From assembly GCA_021836665.1 (NCBI GenBank), contig JAKBHQ010000115.1, positions 1-6,817 of the forward strand: 6,817 bases of DNA, in the 5' to 3' direction. Source of the DNA: Thermoplasmata archaeon. GTDB lineage: Bacteria > Actinomycetota > Acidimicrobiia > Acidimicrobiales > Acidimicrobiaceae. The notes under the pieces were generated by a model. That model was not told where the DNA came from, searched no databases, and saw only the letters and a list, made by a program, of their open reading frames with translations. Shown in pieces: positions 1 to 5,876 of this stretch. The number at the start of each line of letters is the position of its first letter. Position 1 is the first letter of the stretch. The translations under genes and the position numbers were made by a program.

Positions 1-18
1 CAACAACAGCAACAGCAA
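1..18 (+). repeat. CAA/CAG triplet tract encoding polyglutamine
   Basis: Six consecutive Gln codons (CAA CAA CAG CAA CAG CAA) open the window in the frame of the NlpC/P60 gene. The tract may continue to the left. It most likely encodes a flexible linker ahead of the peptidase domain. Being a triplet repeat, length changes would alter the linker without shifting the frame. Confidence 0.7.
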
Positions 19-426
19 CGGGGACTCGGCTCAACGCCCAGTCTATTTCAGCCCACTTCGGTGGTTCCTTCGTCTAACGCAGCTTCGATTGCACTCCAGT
101 GGGCCCGAAACGAACTAGGTAAGCCCTACGTCTTTGGAGCTGCGGGGCCAAATGCGTTTGACTGCTCGGGGCTAATGACCTACATCTTCGGCAAAGCCGG
201 CGTGAGTCTCCCGCACTCAGCGGCCGCCCAGTATGACGTCACTCAAAGGATCTCATACTCCCAGTTGCAGCCGGGAGACCTCGTATTTTACTACCAGCCG
301 ATCGATCACGTTGGGATCTATATCGGTGGCGGAAACATCATCGTAGCCGACAATCCATCTGTCCCAGTGAGGATTGATTCCCTCTATTGGGACGGCGTGC
401 CAGTTGGCTTCGGTCGGGTCGGCTAG
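1..426 (+). CDS. NlpC/P60 (C40) cell-wall peptidase, C-terminal part
   Basis: This is the C-terminal end of a C40 peptidase, a family that cleaves peptide stems of peptidoglycan outside the cytoplasm. The reading frame is open to the first base of the window, so the gene starts further left; the GTG at 61 is only an internal valine. Codons 1-20 encode a Gln-rich, then Gly/Ser/Pro linker. The domain follows: the W-A-R-x-x-x-G-K-P-Y-V-F-G entry motif, the catalytic Cys in FDCSGL (codon 163-165), the LPHSA segment, the QPGDLVFY strand, and the catalytic His in DHVGIYIGGG (codon 307-309). The third triad position, 12 residues after the His, is normally polar (His, Glu, Asn or Gln) but is Val here (codon 343-345); an Asp lies two residues later. 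The gene ends at TAG 424-426, typical of proteins with this domain at the C-terminus. Any signal peptide or coiled coil would be outside the window. Family assignment is secure; the substrate is not known. Confidence 0.9.
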   Translation, partial: QQQQQQRGLGSTPSLFQPTSVVPSSNAASIALQWARNELGKPYVFGAAGPNAFDCSGLMTYIFGKAGVSLPHSAAAQYDVTQRISYSQLQPGDLVFYYQPIDHVGIYIGGGNIIVADNPSVPVRIDSLYWDGVPVGFGRVG

Positions 427-470
427 AGTCGGTAGGTAGCCACAAGGGGCTGATTTAGACCTATCCCACC

Positions 471-477
471 GAGGTGA
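471..477 (+). promoter_or_regulatory. Ribosome binding site deciding the quinone oxidoreductase start
   Basis: GAGGTGA matches the anti-Shine-Dalgarno complement. Its GAGG core ends 5 nt before ATG 480. The in-frame GTG at 474 lies inside the site itself and is therefore an unlikely start, so ATG 480 is preferred. Confidence 0.65.
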
Positions 478-479
478 GA

Positions 480-1430
480 ATGAAAGCCGTTGTTATCTCC
501 GATAATAATGTCGAATTAAAAGAGGTAGAAGCCCCGATCCCATTCGGAGATGACCTTTTGGTAGAGGTTGAATCCGCTGGAATGAATGCCGCTGACCTCC
601 TCCAAGTAAAGGGGTTTTATCCCCCGCCACCGGGTTACCGAGAAGATATACCCGGACTTGAACTTGCCGGCACCGTGGTTGAGGTTGGCCCACGGGCAAA
701 ACGCTTTAGAGTTGGCGACCGTGTCATGGGGATAGTAGGGGGAGCCGCACAGGCAGAGCTAGCACTTATCTCCGATGCCGTAGCCATGAGGGTCCCGGAG
801 AATATCGACATTGGCCTTGCCGGCGGGTTCCCAGAGGCCTTTACCACCGCTTATGATGCCCTCTTCCTTCAAGGGGCGCTGACCATTGGAGAGCGGCTCT
901 GCGTCCACGGAGCAGCCGGTGGCGTTGGTCTTGCCGCTATACAGCTAGCTGTCAATGCTGGAGCTCGGGTGACGGCGACTTCTAGGACAACTCAGCATAA
1001 AGAGGAGCTGGAATCACTCGGGGCCAAAGTTTTGCACCCCGACGAAATGTTGGGGTCCGGGCCCTACGACGTCGTGTTAGAGCTAGTCGGGGCCGCCAAC
1101 ATGGATGCGAACCTGAAAGAGCTAGCGCAAGGTGGGCGGATCGTGGTAATCGGAGTTGGAGCTGGGTCCCGCTTTGAGCTCGATTTACGGAGCGTCATGG
1201 CGAAAAGGTGCCGAATAATGGGTTCAACCCTTCGAGCTCGCTCCACGGAGGAAAAGGCCTACCTCGCCGCCAAGATGGAGAACCAGGTGATTCCGCTGCT
1301 AGAGTCGGAAGCCATCCGGATTCATGAATTTATGAGCTTCCCATTTTCTCAAGCAAAAGAGGCCTACGAGGCATTCACCAGGAGCGGGAAGCTTGGGAAG
1401 CTGATCTTCTTTTCTAGTAGCCGGCCCTGA
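480..1430 (+). CDS. NAD(P)H:quinone oxidoreductase, PIG3 family
   Basis: This is a zinc-independent medium-chain dehydrogenase/reductase of about 316 residues, the usual length for the family, acting in the cytoplasm. Members reduce quinones with NADPH. With ATG 480 as residue 1, the GroES-like domain contains N-A-A-D-L-L-Q near 36-42 and G-F-Y-P-P-P-P-G near 45-52, the PIG3 hallmark, then PGLELAG and the VGDRVMG strand. The Rossmann dinucleotide motif GAAGGVG is at about 144-150 and the second PIG3 hallmark, GSTLRARS, at about 248-255. The zinc-ligand Cys pattern of alcohol dehydrogenases is absent. The gene starts 53 nt after the NlpC/P60 stop on the same strand, so co-transcription is possible. 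It ends at TGA 1428-1430, inside the last codons of the convergent dehydrogenase gene. The physiological acceptor cannot be read from the sequence; crotonyl-CoA-type or zeta-crystallin-like activity are alternatives, but the motifs favour PIG3. Confidence 0.9.
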   Translation: MKAVVISDNNVELKEVEAPIPFGDDLLVEVESAGMNAADLLQVKGFYPPPPGYREDIPGLELAGTVVEVGPRAKRFRVGDRVMGIVGGAAQAELALISDAVAMRVPENIDIGLAGGFPEAFTTAYDALFLQGALTIGERLCVHGAAGGVGLAAIQLAVNAGARVTATSRTTQHKEELESLGAKVLHPDEMLGSGPYDVVLELVGAANMDANLKELAQGGRIVVIGVGAGSRFELDLRSVMAKRCRIMGSTLRARSTEEKAYLAAKMENQVIPLLESEAIRIHEFMSFPFSQAKEAYEAFTRSGKLGKLIFFSSSRP

Positions 1431-2493
1431 AGTCGACAGTCCCTTCTGGCTCGTGTCCCCTCATCCAGAGGTCTAATTGGTGCTTCATGCGGTTGATCGC
1501 ATTAGCAGTGACCATCGGAGATGACCAACTGTGATGAGGGTAGACGGTTACGTCTTTTCTTCCCCAAAGCGCCGAGTCCGATGCCAGCGGTTCTTTTTCA
1601 AAGGCGTCTAGTAGCAGATACCCAAAACGAGACTCTTTCGCAGCATTAGTGAGGGCGGCCTCGTCAAATATGGCGCCTCGCGCTGGATTGATGATTACTA
1701 CCCCATCTTTCAACCTAGACAGTTCCGCTTCGCCAAGTAGATGTCGGGTCGATGGGGTGAGGGGAACACCAACCACCAAGAAGTCACAGTCGTAAATTTC
1801 GCTCGGAATCTCGTCTCCAAAGTGGTAGCTTTGCAAATGAGGCGAAATCCCCTTGTGCTCTGTGCGAGTCCACGCATGCACCTCCATATTGAAGGGGCCG
1901 CACATCTCCGCTACGAGCCGATTTACGGATCCGAATCCCAAAAGAAATACCTTTTTCTTCGAGAGTTCCTCAAGGTCTACCGACGGATCCCACAACCCGT
2001 CTTCCGATAGCGCCTGGTAGTGAATAAATCTCTTCGCTGAAACGAGCATTCCCATCATTACCCATTCAGCCATCGGCCGGGCGAAGTTATCACCACCATT
2101 TGACAGAAGTATGCCTCGGCGCAGAAAGTCCTCTTTATCCATGGCGTCGATCCCGACGAAATCCGAATGCACCCATTTCAGATTGGTCAGCTTGGAAACG
2201 ACCTTAGACACCCAGCCACCGGTAAATCTACCATGAGCCCAAAATAGCTCGACTCTTGAAAGATCATCGCTTGATCCATCTCCACTGATAGGGTCTCCCT
2301 GCGAGTCGAACTCGACAAAATGGAGTTCGATACCCATCTCGGTTGCTAGCTCACCAAGGACCCTTTTCGCTTCGGAACTTCCCGCCGCATAGAGCAAAGT
2401 CCTCTTGTTCTCGTCGTCTCCCGGCACTTTGACCCTCGCTAAATTCCCAAGACCGTCTAGGTCACCGTCGTTTTCCGGTCCCCTCGTCAGCAT
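1414..2493 (-). CDS. D-isomer-specific 2-hydroxyacid dehydrogenase
   Basis: This family interconverts 2-oxoacids and D-2-hydroxyacids using NAD(P)H in the cytoplasm; examples are glyoxylate/hydroxypyruvate reductases and phosphoglycerate dehydrogenase. Numbering from the ATG at 2493 (359 residues), the substrate-domain strand S-D-F-V-G-I-D-A-M is near 110-118 and F-A-R-P-M-A-E-W near 137-144. The dinucleotide loop GFGSVN is at 186-191, with the third glycine of GxGxxG replaced by Asn. A-W-T-R follows at 207-210. The catalytic set is present: Arg272 in NPARGAIFDE, Glu301 in DAFEKEPL and His320 in YPHHSW. There is no ACT domain, so it is not a long-form SerA. Start choice is uncertain: ATG 2493 has no clear ribosome site, while GTG 2427 is preceded by GAGGG with 5-nt spacing and would give about 337 residues, closer to family length. 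The outer start is reported. An Arg after the second strand hints at NADPH preference (inference). Confidence 0.86.
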   Translation of the reverse strand: MLTRGPENDGDLDGLGNLARVKVPGDDENKRTLLYAAGSSEAKRVLGELATEMGIELHFVEFDSQGDPISGDGSSDDLSRVELFWAHGRFTGGWVSKVVSKLTNLKWVHSDFVGIDAMDKEDFLRRGILLSNGGDNFARPMAEWVMMGMLVSAKRFIHYQALSEDGLWDPSVDLEELSKKKVFLLGFGSVNRLVAEMCGPFNMEVHAWTRTEHKGISPHLQSYHFGDEIPSEIYDCDFLVVGVPLTPSTRHLLGEAELSRLKDGVVIINPARGAIFDEAALTNAAKESRFGYLLLDAFEKEPLASDSALWGRKDVTVYPHHSWSSPMVTANAINRMKHQLDLWMRGHEPEGTVDFRAGY

Positions 2494-2533
2494 AAATGAC
2501 GAAATGATCGAAGGGTCACTAAAACAAATTGAA

Positions 2534-2548
2534 ATTCGGTTGCCGAAT
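2534..2548. repeat. 15-bp inverted repeat, operator-like
   Basis: ATTCGG, a TTG spacer and CCGAAT form a perfect 6-bp inverted repeat. It lies 41-55 bp upstream of the ATG 2493 start of the dehydrogenase and overlaps the TAAGAT -10-like sequence of that strand by two bases. A transcription-factor site is plausible; a small RNA hairpin is the alternative. Confidence 0.45.
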
Positions 2549-2551
2549 CTT

Positions 2552-2583
2552 AAACCGGAGAGTAGGACGGACTCCTCCGGTTT
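2552..2583. repeat. Long hairpin with 9-bp perfect arms extendable to 12 bp
   Basis: AAACCGGAG (2552-2560) is the exact reverse complement of CTCCGGTTT (2575-2583). Inside, AGT (2561-2563) pairs with ACT (2571-2573), leaving C2574 bulged and a 7-nt loop AGGACGG. It is the strongest secondary structure I see in the window. Neither strand has a U-tract of terminator length after it, and it sits between divergent genes, so a terminator role is unlikely. A leader element of the dehydrogenase mRNA or part of a small RNA would fit. Confidence 0.6.
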
Positions 2584-2592
2584 GCTCCACTC

Positions 2593-2617
2593 CCTTGGGT
2601 TCCAAACTCTTCCAAGG
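2593..2617. repeat. Short inverted repeat CCTTGG / CCAAGG
   Basis: CCTTGG (2593-2598) and CCAAGG (2612-2617) form a 6-bp inverted repeat with a 13-nt loop. It is weak alone and is listed because it continues the chain of hairpins on both sides. Confidence 0.35.
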
Positions 2618-2625
2618 ACTCACTA

Positions 2626-2678
2626 GCTTCTACTCGAGATCGCTTCTACTCGCGGTTAGAGTCATCTCCCGAGTAGAA
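2626..2678. repeat. Three copies of a 9-bp motif TTCTACTCG (two direct, one inverted)
   Basis: GCTTCTACTCG occurs at 2626-2636 and again at 2642-2652, a 16-bp period. The inverse CGAGTAGAA occurs at 2670-2678, so either left copy can pair with it in a 9-bp stem; the nearer one leaves a 17-nt loop. The core hexamer GAGTAG also occurs at 2560-2565 in the long hairpin. The right copy contains the -10-like TAGAAT. The 16-bp phasing is not a full number of helical turns (10.5 bp). Possible roles are regulator binding sites for lgt-pncB or mutually exclusive RNA stems. Confidence 0.5.
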
Positions 2679-2780
2679 TCTTGAGGTATTGTCCTCGGTT
2701 GCAATTAGGGTGCAGTTGGCGGAGGCTTTTTACAGAGCAAGCAAGATTTGACTGACGACAGACGGGTTGGTCTAACCAGC

Positions 2781-2787
2781 AGGAGGT
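2781..2787 (+). promoter_or_regulatory. Ribosome binding site of lgt
   Basis: AGGAGGT is a near-consensus Shine-Dalgarno sequence ending 5 nt before ATG 2793 and fixes the start of the Lgt-family gene. Confidence 0.85.
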
Positions 2788-2792
2788 AGCCG

Positions 2793-3590
2793 ATGAAACC
2801 GATACCCGTAGACTTTCACATTGGTCCGCTTCAGATCCACACCTATGGAATCGGCCTCGCCATAACGTTCTATTTCGCTTATCGATACTTCGAAAAGCGC
2901 CTTCGGGACAATGAGCTGCCCTGGGAGTGGCTCTCCTCGTCGGTCCTCTGGATTATTGGCGCTGCGATAATTGGCGCACGTATAGTGCACGTAATTGCGA
3001 ATATCAAGTATTACATATCTTTTCCGATTGAGGTATTTGCTATCTGGCATGGTGGACTTTCGTCCTTTGGTGGAATCGCAGGTGCCATTCCGGTAGCGCT
3101 ATATATCCTCCGCAAGAAGGCGCCGGATCTCCGGCCGCTAGTGGCGCTAGACCTGATCACGCCGGTCTTGATGGCGAGCTGGGCGATGGGAAGAATACTC
3201 GGACCCCAACTGATGTATGCCGGGGGCGGAAGGGTAACCAATGCCTGGTACGGTCTCCAATACGCAGGACAAGTCGGGTATCGAATCCCGGTTCCGGTCT
3301 TTCAAGCCACCGAAGACTTCATCATTTTCTTGGTATCTCTCCAGCTAGAGAAGTTCTTCCGGGCAAAGGAAATGCCTACTGGCACCCTCCTGATCGCTAC
3401 GATAGGACTTTGGTCGGTGGAACGGTTCTTTGATGAGTTTCTTTGGCTGGCCGTACCAAGGTTGTGGGACGCCGTTGAAGTCTTTTCAATTATCCTGTTC
3501 GTCTTTTCAATATTTGGACTCATCATGCAGATCAGGAAGAAAAGACGCCTCACTGCGGAGCCGGATCGACAAGACCTGTCGAATAGCTAG
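2793..3590 (+). CDS. lgt: Prolipoprotein diacylglyceryl transferase family protein, divergent signature
   Basis: Lgt moves diacylglycerol from phosphatidylglycerol to the lipobox Cys of prelipoproteins in the cytoplasmic membrane. The protein has 265 residues, usual length, with about seven hydrophobic segments (roughly 15-33, 48-68, 80-105, 116-133, 168-187, 196-213, 226-246) and a basic C-terminal tail from 247. Family landmarks in order are T-Y-G-I-G at 17-21, GARIVHV at 61-67, W-H-G-G-L-S-S-F-G-G at 85-94, D-L-I-T-P at 120-124, G-R at 133-134, P-V-P-V-F-Q-A-T-E-D at 166-175, and R-F-F-D-E-F at 211-216, aligning with the essential C-terminal Arg region. The central Lgt signature, which normally follows G-R as x-G-N-F-x-N-x-E-x-x-G, is replaced by I-L-G-P-Q-L-M-Y-A-G-G-G. 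The Asn, Phe, Asn and Glu are therefore missing. It is clearly a homologue; whether it is the organism's housekeeping Lgt or a paralogue with another acceptor is open. pncB follows after 22 nt. Confidence 0.8.
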   Translation: MKPIPVDFHIGPLQIHTYGIGLAITFYFAYRYFEKRLRDNELPWEWLSSSVLWIIGAAIIGARIVHVIANIKYYISFPIEVFAIWHGGLSSFGGIAGAIPVALYILRKKAPDLRPLVALDLITPVLMASWAMGRILGPQLMYAGGGRVTNAWYGLQYAGQVGYRIPVPVFQATEDFIIFLVSLQLEKFFRAKEMPTGTLLIATIGLWSVERFFDEFLWLAVPRLWDAVEVFSIILFVFSIFGLIMQIRKKRRLTAEPDRQDLSNS

Positions 3591-3612
3591 CCAGAAGGGT
3601 CAGAAGTAGCTT

Positions 3613-4923
3613 TTGTACAACCTCACCTCTACGGCTCTCCTGACCGACAAGTACGAATACACCATGTTGGAAGCCGCCCTCAACGCTGGCATAGCCGGAA
3701 ATGAAGCGACCTTCGAGGTATTCGCTAGACGCCTACCGGCCGGGAGAAGATACGGAGTGGTCGCTGGGATCGCCAGGCTCGCAGACGCTATCGCCGCTTT
3801 CAAATTTGACCCAGAAACCCTCGACTACCTGAAAGAGTCGAGGGTAGTTTCCAAAAAGACCCTCGCTTATCTCGAAGGCTTTGTCTTCTCAGGATCTATC
3901 TCCGCCTACCCAGAGGGTGAAGTTTACTTCCCGGATTCACCGGTGCTCAAGATAACAGCTCCGTTGTCAGAAGCAATCCTCCTAGAGACCCTAGTTCTAT
4001 CGGTTTTGAACTGGGACTCGGCGATAGCGGCTTGTGCGTCCCGAATCTTCGTCGCTGCGGCCGGCAGGGGTCTTATCGAGATGGGTGGTAGGCGTACCCA
4101 CGAGCATTCGGCGATAGCGGCGGCCCGAGCCGCATACCTAGCAGGATTCGACTCTACTTCGAACCTTGCCGCCGGAAAACTTTACGGGATCCCAACTGCA
4201 GGAACCGTCGCCCATGCATTCATCCTCGCCCACCCAGATGAGACCTCCGCCTTCGTCTCGCAAAACCAGACACAGGGCGCTGCCACAACCGCCCTAGTGG
4301 ACACCTACGACATCCCTCAGGGAATCGAAAGGGCAATCGAGGTATTCGGTACATCCCTAGCATCGATAAGGATCGACTCTGGCGATCTTGCGATACAGGC
4401 CAGGAGAGCCAGAAAGCTACTCGACAGCCTCGGGGCCGCTAGGACTAAAATAGTAGTTTCTGGAGATCTCGATGAATTCGCAATCCACGATCTTAGGGAC
4501 ACCCCAATCGACGCCTACGGAGTAGGCACGAGGCTCGTAACGGGATCGGGGGCGGCGACCGCCAACTTTGTCTACAAACTCGTCGAGGTCACCGAGAACG
4601 GCAAGTCTAGGCCCGTATCGAAGTTGTCCAGGGATAAGGAGACCCAAGGTGGAGCCAAGGTCCCCTATAGAAAGATCAACGAGGACGGTTTAGCAGTTGC
4701 CGAGGTCTTTCTAAGCTCCGCTCGCTCAAAAGGCCCCGAAGACGACCCATGCTATCGACCGTTGCAGATCGACCTCTACAGAGATGGATCCTTGGTCTAT
4801 AAGGAAACGTTGGAGGATGGTCGCAATAGACACCGATCGGCCCTTGAACAGCTAGGACCGGAGGGAAGGTCACTAGAAGACGGACCACCATTACTGCTGG
4901 CGGTCCCTTGGAACAACTATTAA
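3613..4923 (+). CDS. pncB: Nicotinate phosphoribosyltransferase
   Basis: PncB makes nicotinate mononucleotide from nicotinate and PRPP with ATP hydrolysis, the entry step of the Preiss-Handler NAD salvage route, in the cytoplasm. The 436-residue product has the family landmarks in order: L-L-T-D-K-Y-E-Y-T-M at 9-18, F-E-V-F-A-R-R-L-P at 34-42, G-R-R-T-H-E-H-S-A at 159-167, the T-S-N-L-A-A-G-K-L-Y-G-I-P-T-A-G-T segment at 182-198 leading to His201 (the position phosphorylated in this family), R-I-D-S-G-D-L at 253-259, V-S-G-D-L-D-E at 282-288 and Y-G-V-G-T-R-L-V-T at 302-310. The start is TTG 3613: an in-frame TAG at 3607-3609 blocks any earlier start, and the next ATG (3664) would remove the conserved L-L-T-D-K-Y motif. 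The ribosome site is weak (AGAAG 3602-3606), so translation may depend on the upstream lgt. Arg is often coded by AGG/AGA here. It ends 43 bp from the convergent hydrolase. Confidence 0.95.
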   Translation: MYNLTSTALLTDKYEYTMLEAALNAGIAGNEATFEVFARRLPAGRRYGVVAGIARLADAIAAFKFDPETLDYLKESRVVSKKTLAYLEGFVFSGSISAYPEGEVYFPDSPVLKITAPLSEAILLETLVLSVLNWDSAIAACASRIFVAAAGRGLIEMGGRRTHEHSAIAAARAAYLAGFDSTSNLAAGKLYGIPTAGTVAHAFILAHPDETSAFVSQNQTQGAATTALVDTYDIPQGIERAIEVFGTSLASIRIDSGDLAIQARRARKLLDSLGAARTKIVVSGDLDEFAIHDLRDTPIDAYGVGTRLVTGSGAATANFVYKLVEVTENGKSRPVSKLSRDKETQGGAKVPYRKINEDGLAVAEVFLSSARSKGPEDDPCYRPLQIDLYRDGSLVYKETLEDGRNRHRSALEQLGPEGRSLEDGPPLLLAVPWNNY

Positions 4924-4966
4924 CCGTTCGCAAAACGAAACTTCTCGGTCAATTTGTACCTCGCCC

Positions 4967-5866
4967 TTAGGAGTGGGCCTCCGCAACGACGGCGTCTGCA
5001 AGCAATGGCCAGAGATACTTCGCCCAATCACCGAATGCAACTGAGCTAAGAGTAGCCAAAAAGCAGTTGTTTTCTAGATCGATCCAAAAAGATGCTCCGG
5101 ACTGACCAAAATGTCCAAAGGTTCCCTTCGAATTTCGCCCACCCGTCCAGTGCGGAGCCTTTTCCCCCTTGATCTCGGGTCCTAGTCCCCAAGGGCATGG
5201 CCTCATGAATCCAAAGCCCGGCACCATACCGTCCAATTCTGGATGGTATGGATCACGGATGAGATTTAGGGTCTCCGAAGAGAGAATCCTCGGCCAGACA
5301 AATCCACTCACCAATGCCACAAGGTCGGATATAGAAGCTACTATCCCTGCGGCGGCCCCAGTTGGTCCGGAGTCGCCGTACAAGTCCGGATCAAGCTCCA
5401 ATCCACGGGCTCCCAAGGGTTCTGCCACGGCTTCGAAGAGGTACTCTCGAAAACTCATCTCGGAGTGTCTTCCGATCAGATCGGCTAGCAGTTCATAGCC
5501 CACGTTCGAATAGATCCTGCGGCTGGCTGGCTGGGATTCCAAGGTGATCCCTTCAAAGTCAAAGTATTTGGGTCTCGGAAAAGCAAATGGCGCTCCGGAA
5601 GCGTGGGATAAGAGGTCATAGACTGACGCCGAATTCGCTAAAATCGGCACTTTAGCATCTAGGGTTCCCTCTTCTATCGCCACATGAGCAGCGAGAGCCG
5701 TAAAGAGTTTGCTGACCGAAGCTAGCGGGAAACGCCCCTTTGATCCCAGCTCTTTTAGCCTAGTTATACCGCCTTCGCCGATACTGCCGTAAGCTATCGA
5801 CCACTCTCCCGGCAGGCCTTCGGCAATGGTCTCGATGTCGACTCGGGCCATTTGGTCAATCCTCAT
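4967..5866 (-). CDS. Class C beta-lactamase-family serine hydrolase
   Basis: This belongs to the family of AmpC, DD-peptidases and S12-type esterases, acting through an acyl-serine intermediate. In 299 residues the three active-site motifs are S50-V-S-K53 (SxxK, within FPLASVSKLFTA), Y119-S-N121 (YxN) and H252-F-G254 in place of KTG. H-x-G is common among the esterase and peptidase members rather than true beta-lactamases. L-L-S-H-A-S-G at 85-91 is also typical. No signal peptide is seen at either candidate N-terminus, so a cytoplasmic esterase or amidase is more likely than a resistance enzyme. Two starts compete: ATG 5866 with a weak upstream site, and ATG 5851, where GAGG within the first codons lies 9 nt upstream (294 residues); the shorter form is at least as likely. 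It lies downstream of nadB on the same strand, 97 nt after its stop codon region, and faces pncB. The substrate is unknown. Confidence 0.88.
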   Translation of the reverse strand: MRIDQMARVDIETIAEGLPGEWSIAYGSIGEGGITRLKELGSKGRFPLASVSKLFTALAAHVAIEEGTLDAKVPILANSASVYDLLSHASGAPFAFPRPKYFDFEGITLESQPASRRIYSNVGYELLADLIGRHSEMSFREYLFEAVAEPLGARGLELDPDLYGDSGPTGAAAGIVASISDLVALVSGFVWPRILSSETLNLIRDPYHPELDGMVPGFGFMRPCPWGLGPEIKGEKAPHWTGGRNSKGTFGHFGQSGASFWIDLENNCFLATLSSVAFGDWAKYLWPLLADAVVAEAHS

Positions 5867-5876
5867 CTAATCTCAC

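Larger units (their letters stand above)
2494..2792. other. Divergent intergenic region rich in inverted repeats
   Basis: These 299 bp separate the minus-strand hydroxyacid dehydrogenase from plus-strand lgt and must hold promoters for both. I see no convincing gene, tRNA or recognised riboswitch. Four inverted repeats lie in a row between 2534 and 2678 and are listed separately. I could not assign a -35/-10 pair on either strand with confidence. The best isolated -10-like hexamer toward lgt is TAGAAT at 2674-2679, without a matching -35; toward the dehydrogenase it is TAAGAT (complement of 2547-2552), also lacking a -35. If TAGAAT is used, the lgt leader would be about 105-110 nt. Confidence 0.6.

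Noticed and set aside
1741..2010. Plus-strand open frame opposite the hydroxyacid dehydrogenase
   Set aside because: It is antisense to a gene with clear family motifs, and its product shows no domain.
2692..2730. CCTC...GAGG followed by CTTTTT as an attenuator ahead of lgt
   Set aside because: Only four solid base pairs, then mismatches and wobble pairs; too weak to call a terminator.
2748..2778. TTGACT (2748-2753) with TAACCA (2773-2778) as a lgt promoter
   Set aside because: The -10 match is poor, spacing is 19 bp, and transcription would begin on the ribosome binding site.
2772..3050. Minus-strand open frame across the lgt start as a divergent small gene
   Set aside because: It overlaps the well-supported lgt N-terminus and ribosome site and resembles no protein I recognise.
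4018..4121. 14-bp direct repeat TCGGCGATAGCGGC at 4018-4031 and 4108-4121 inside pncB
   Set aside because: Both copies encode Ser-Ala-Ile-Ala-Ala in the same frame within conserved coding sequence; it is explained by similar local protein sequence and not by an element.
4924..4979. Bidirectional terminator between pncB and the serine hydrolase
   Set aside because: The candidates (TTCG/CGAA at 4927-4939 and GCCC/GGGC at 4963-4978) are 4-bp stems without a U-tract.
4967..5866. Antibiotic-resistance beta-lactamase
   Set aside because: There is no signal peptide and the third motif is HxG instead of KTG, so a cytoplasmic hydrolase of the same fold is more likely.
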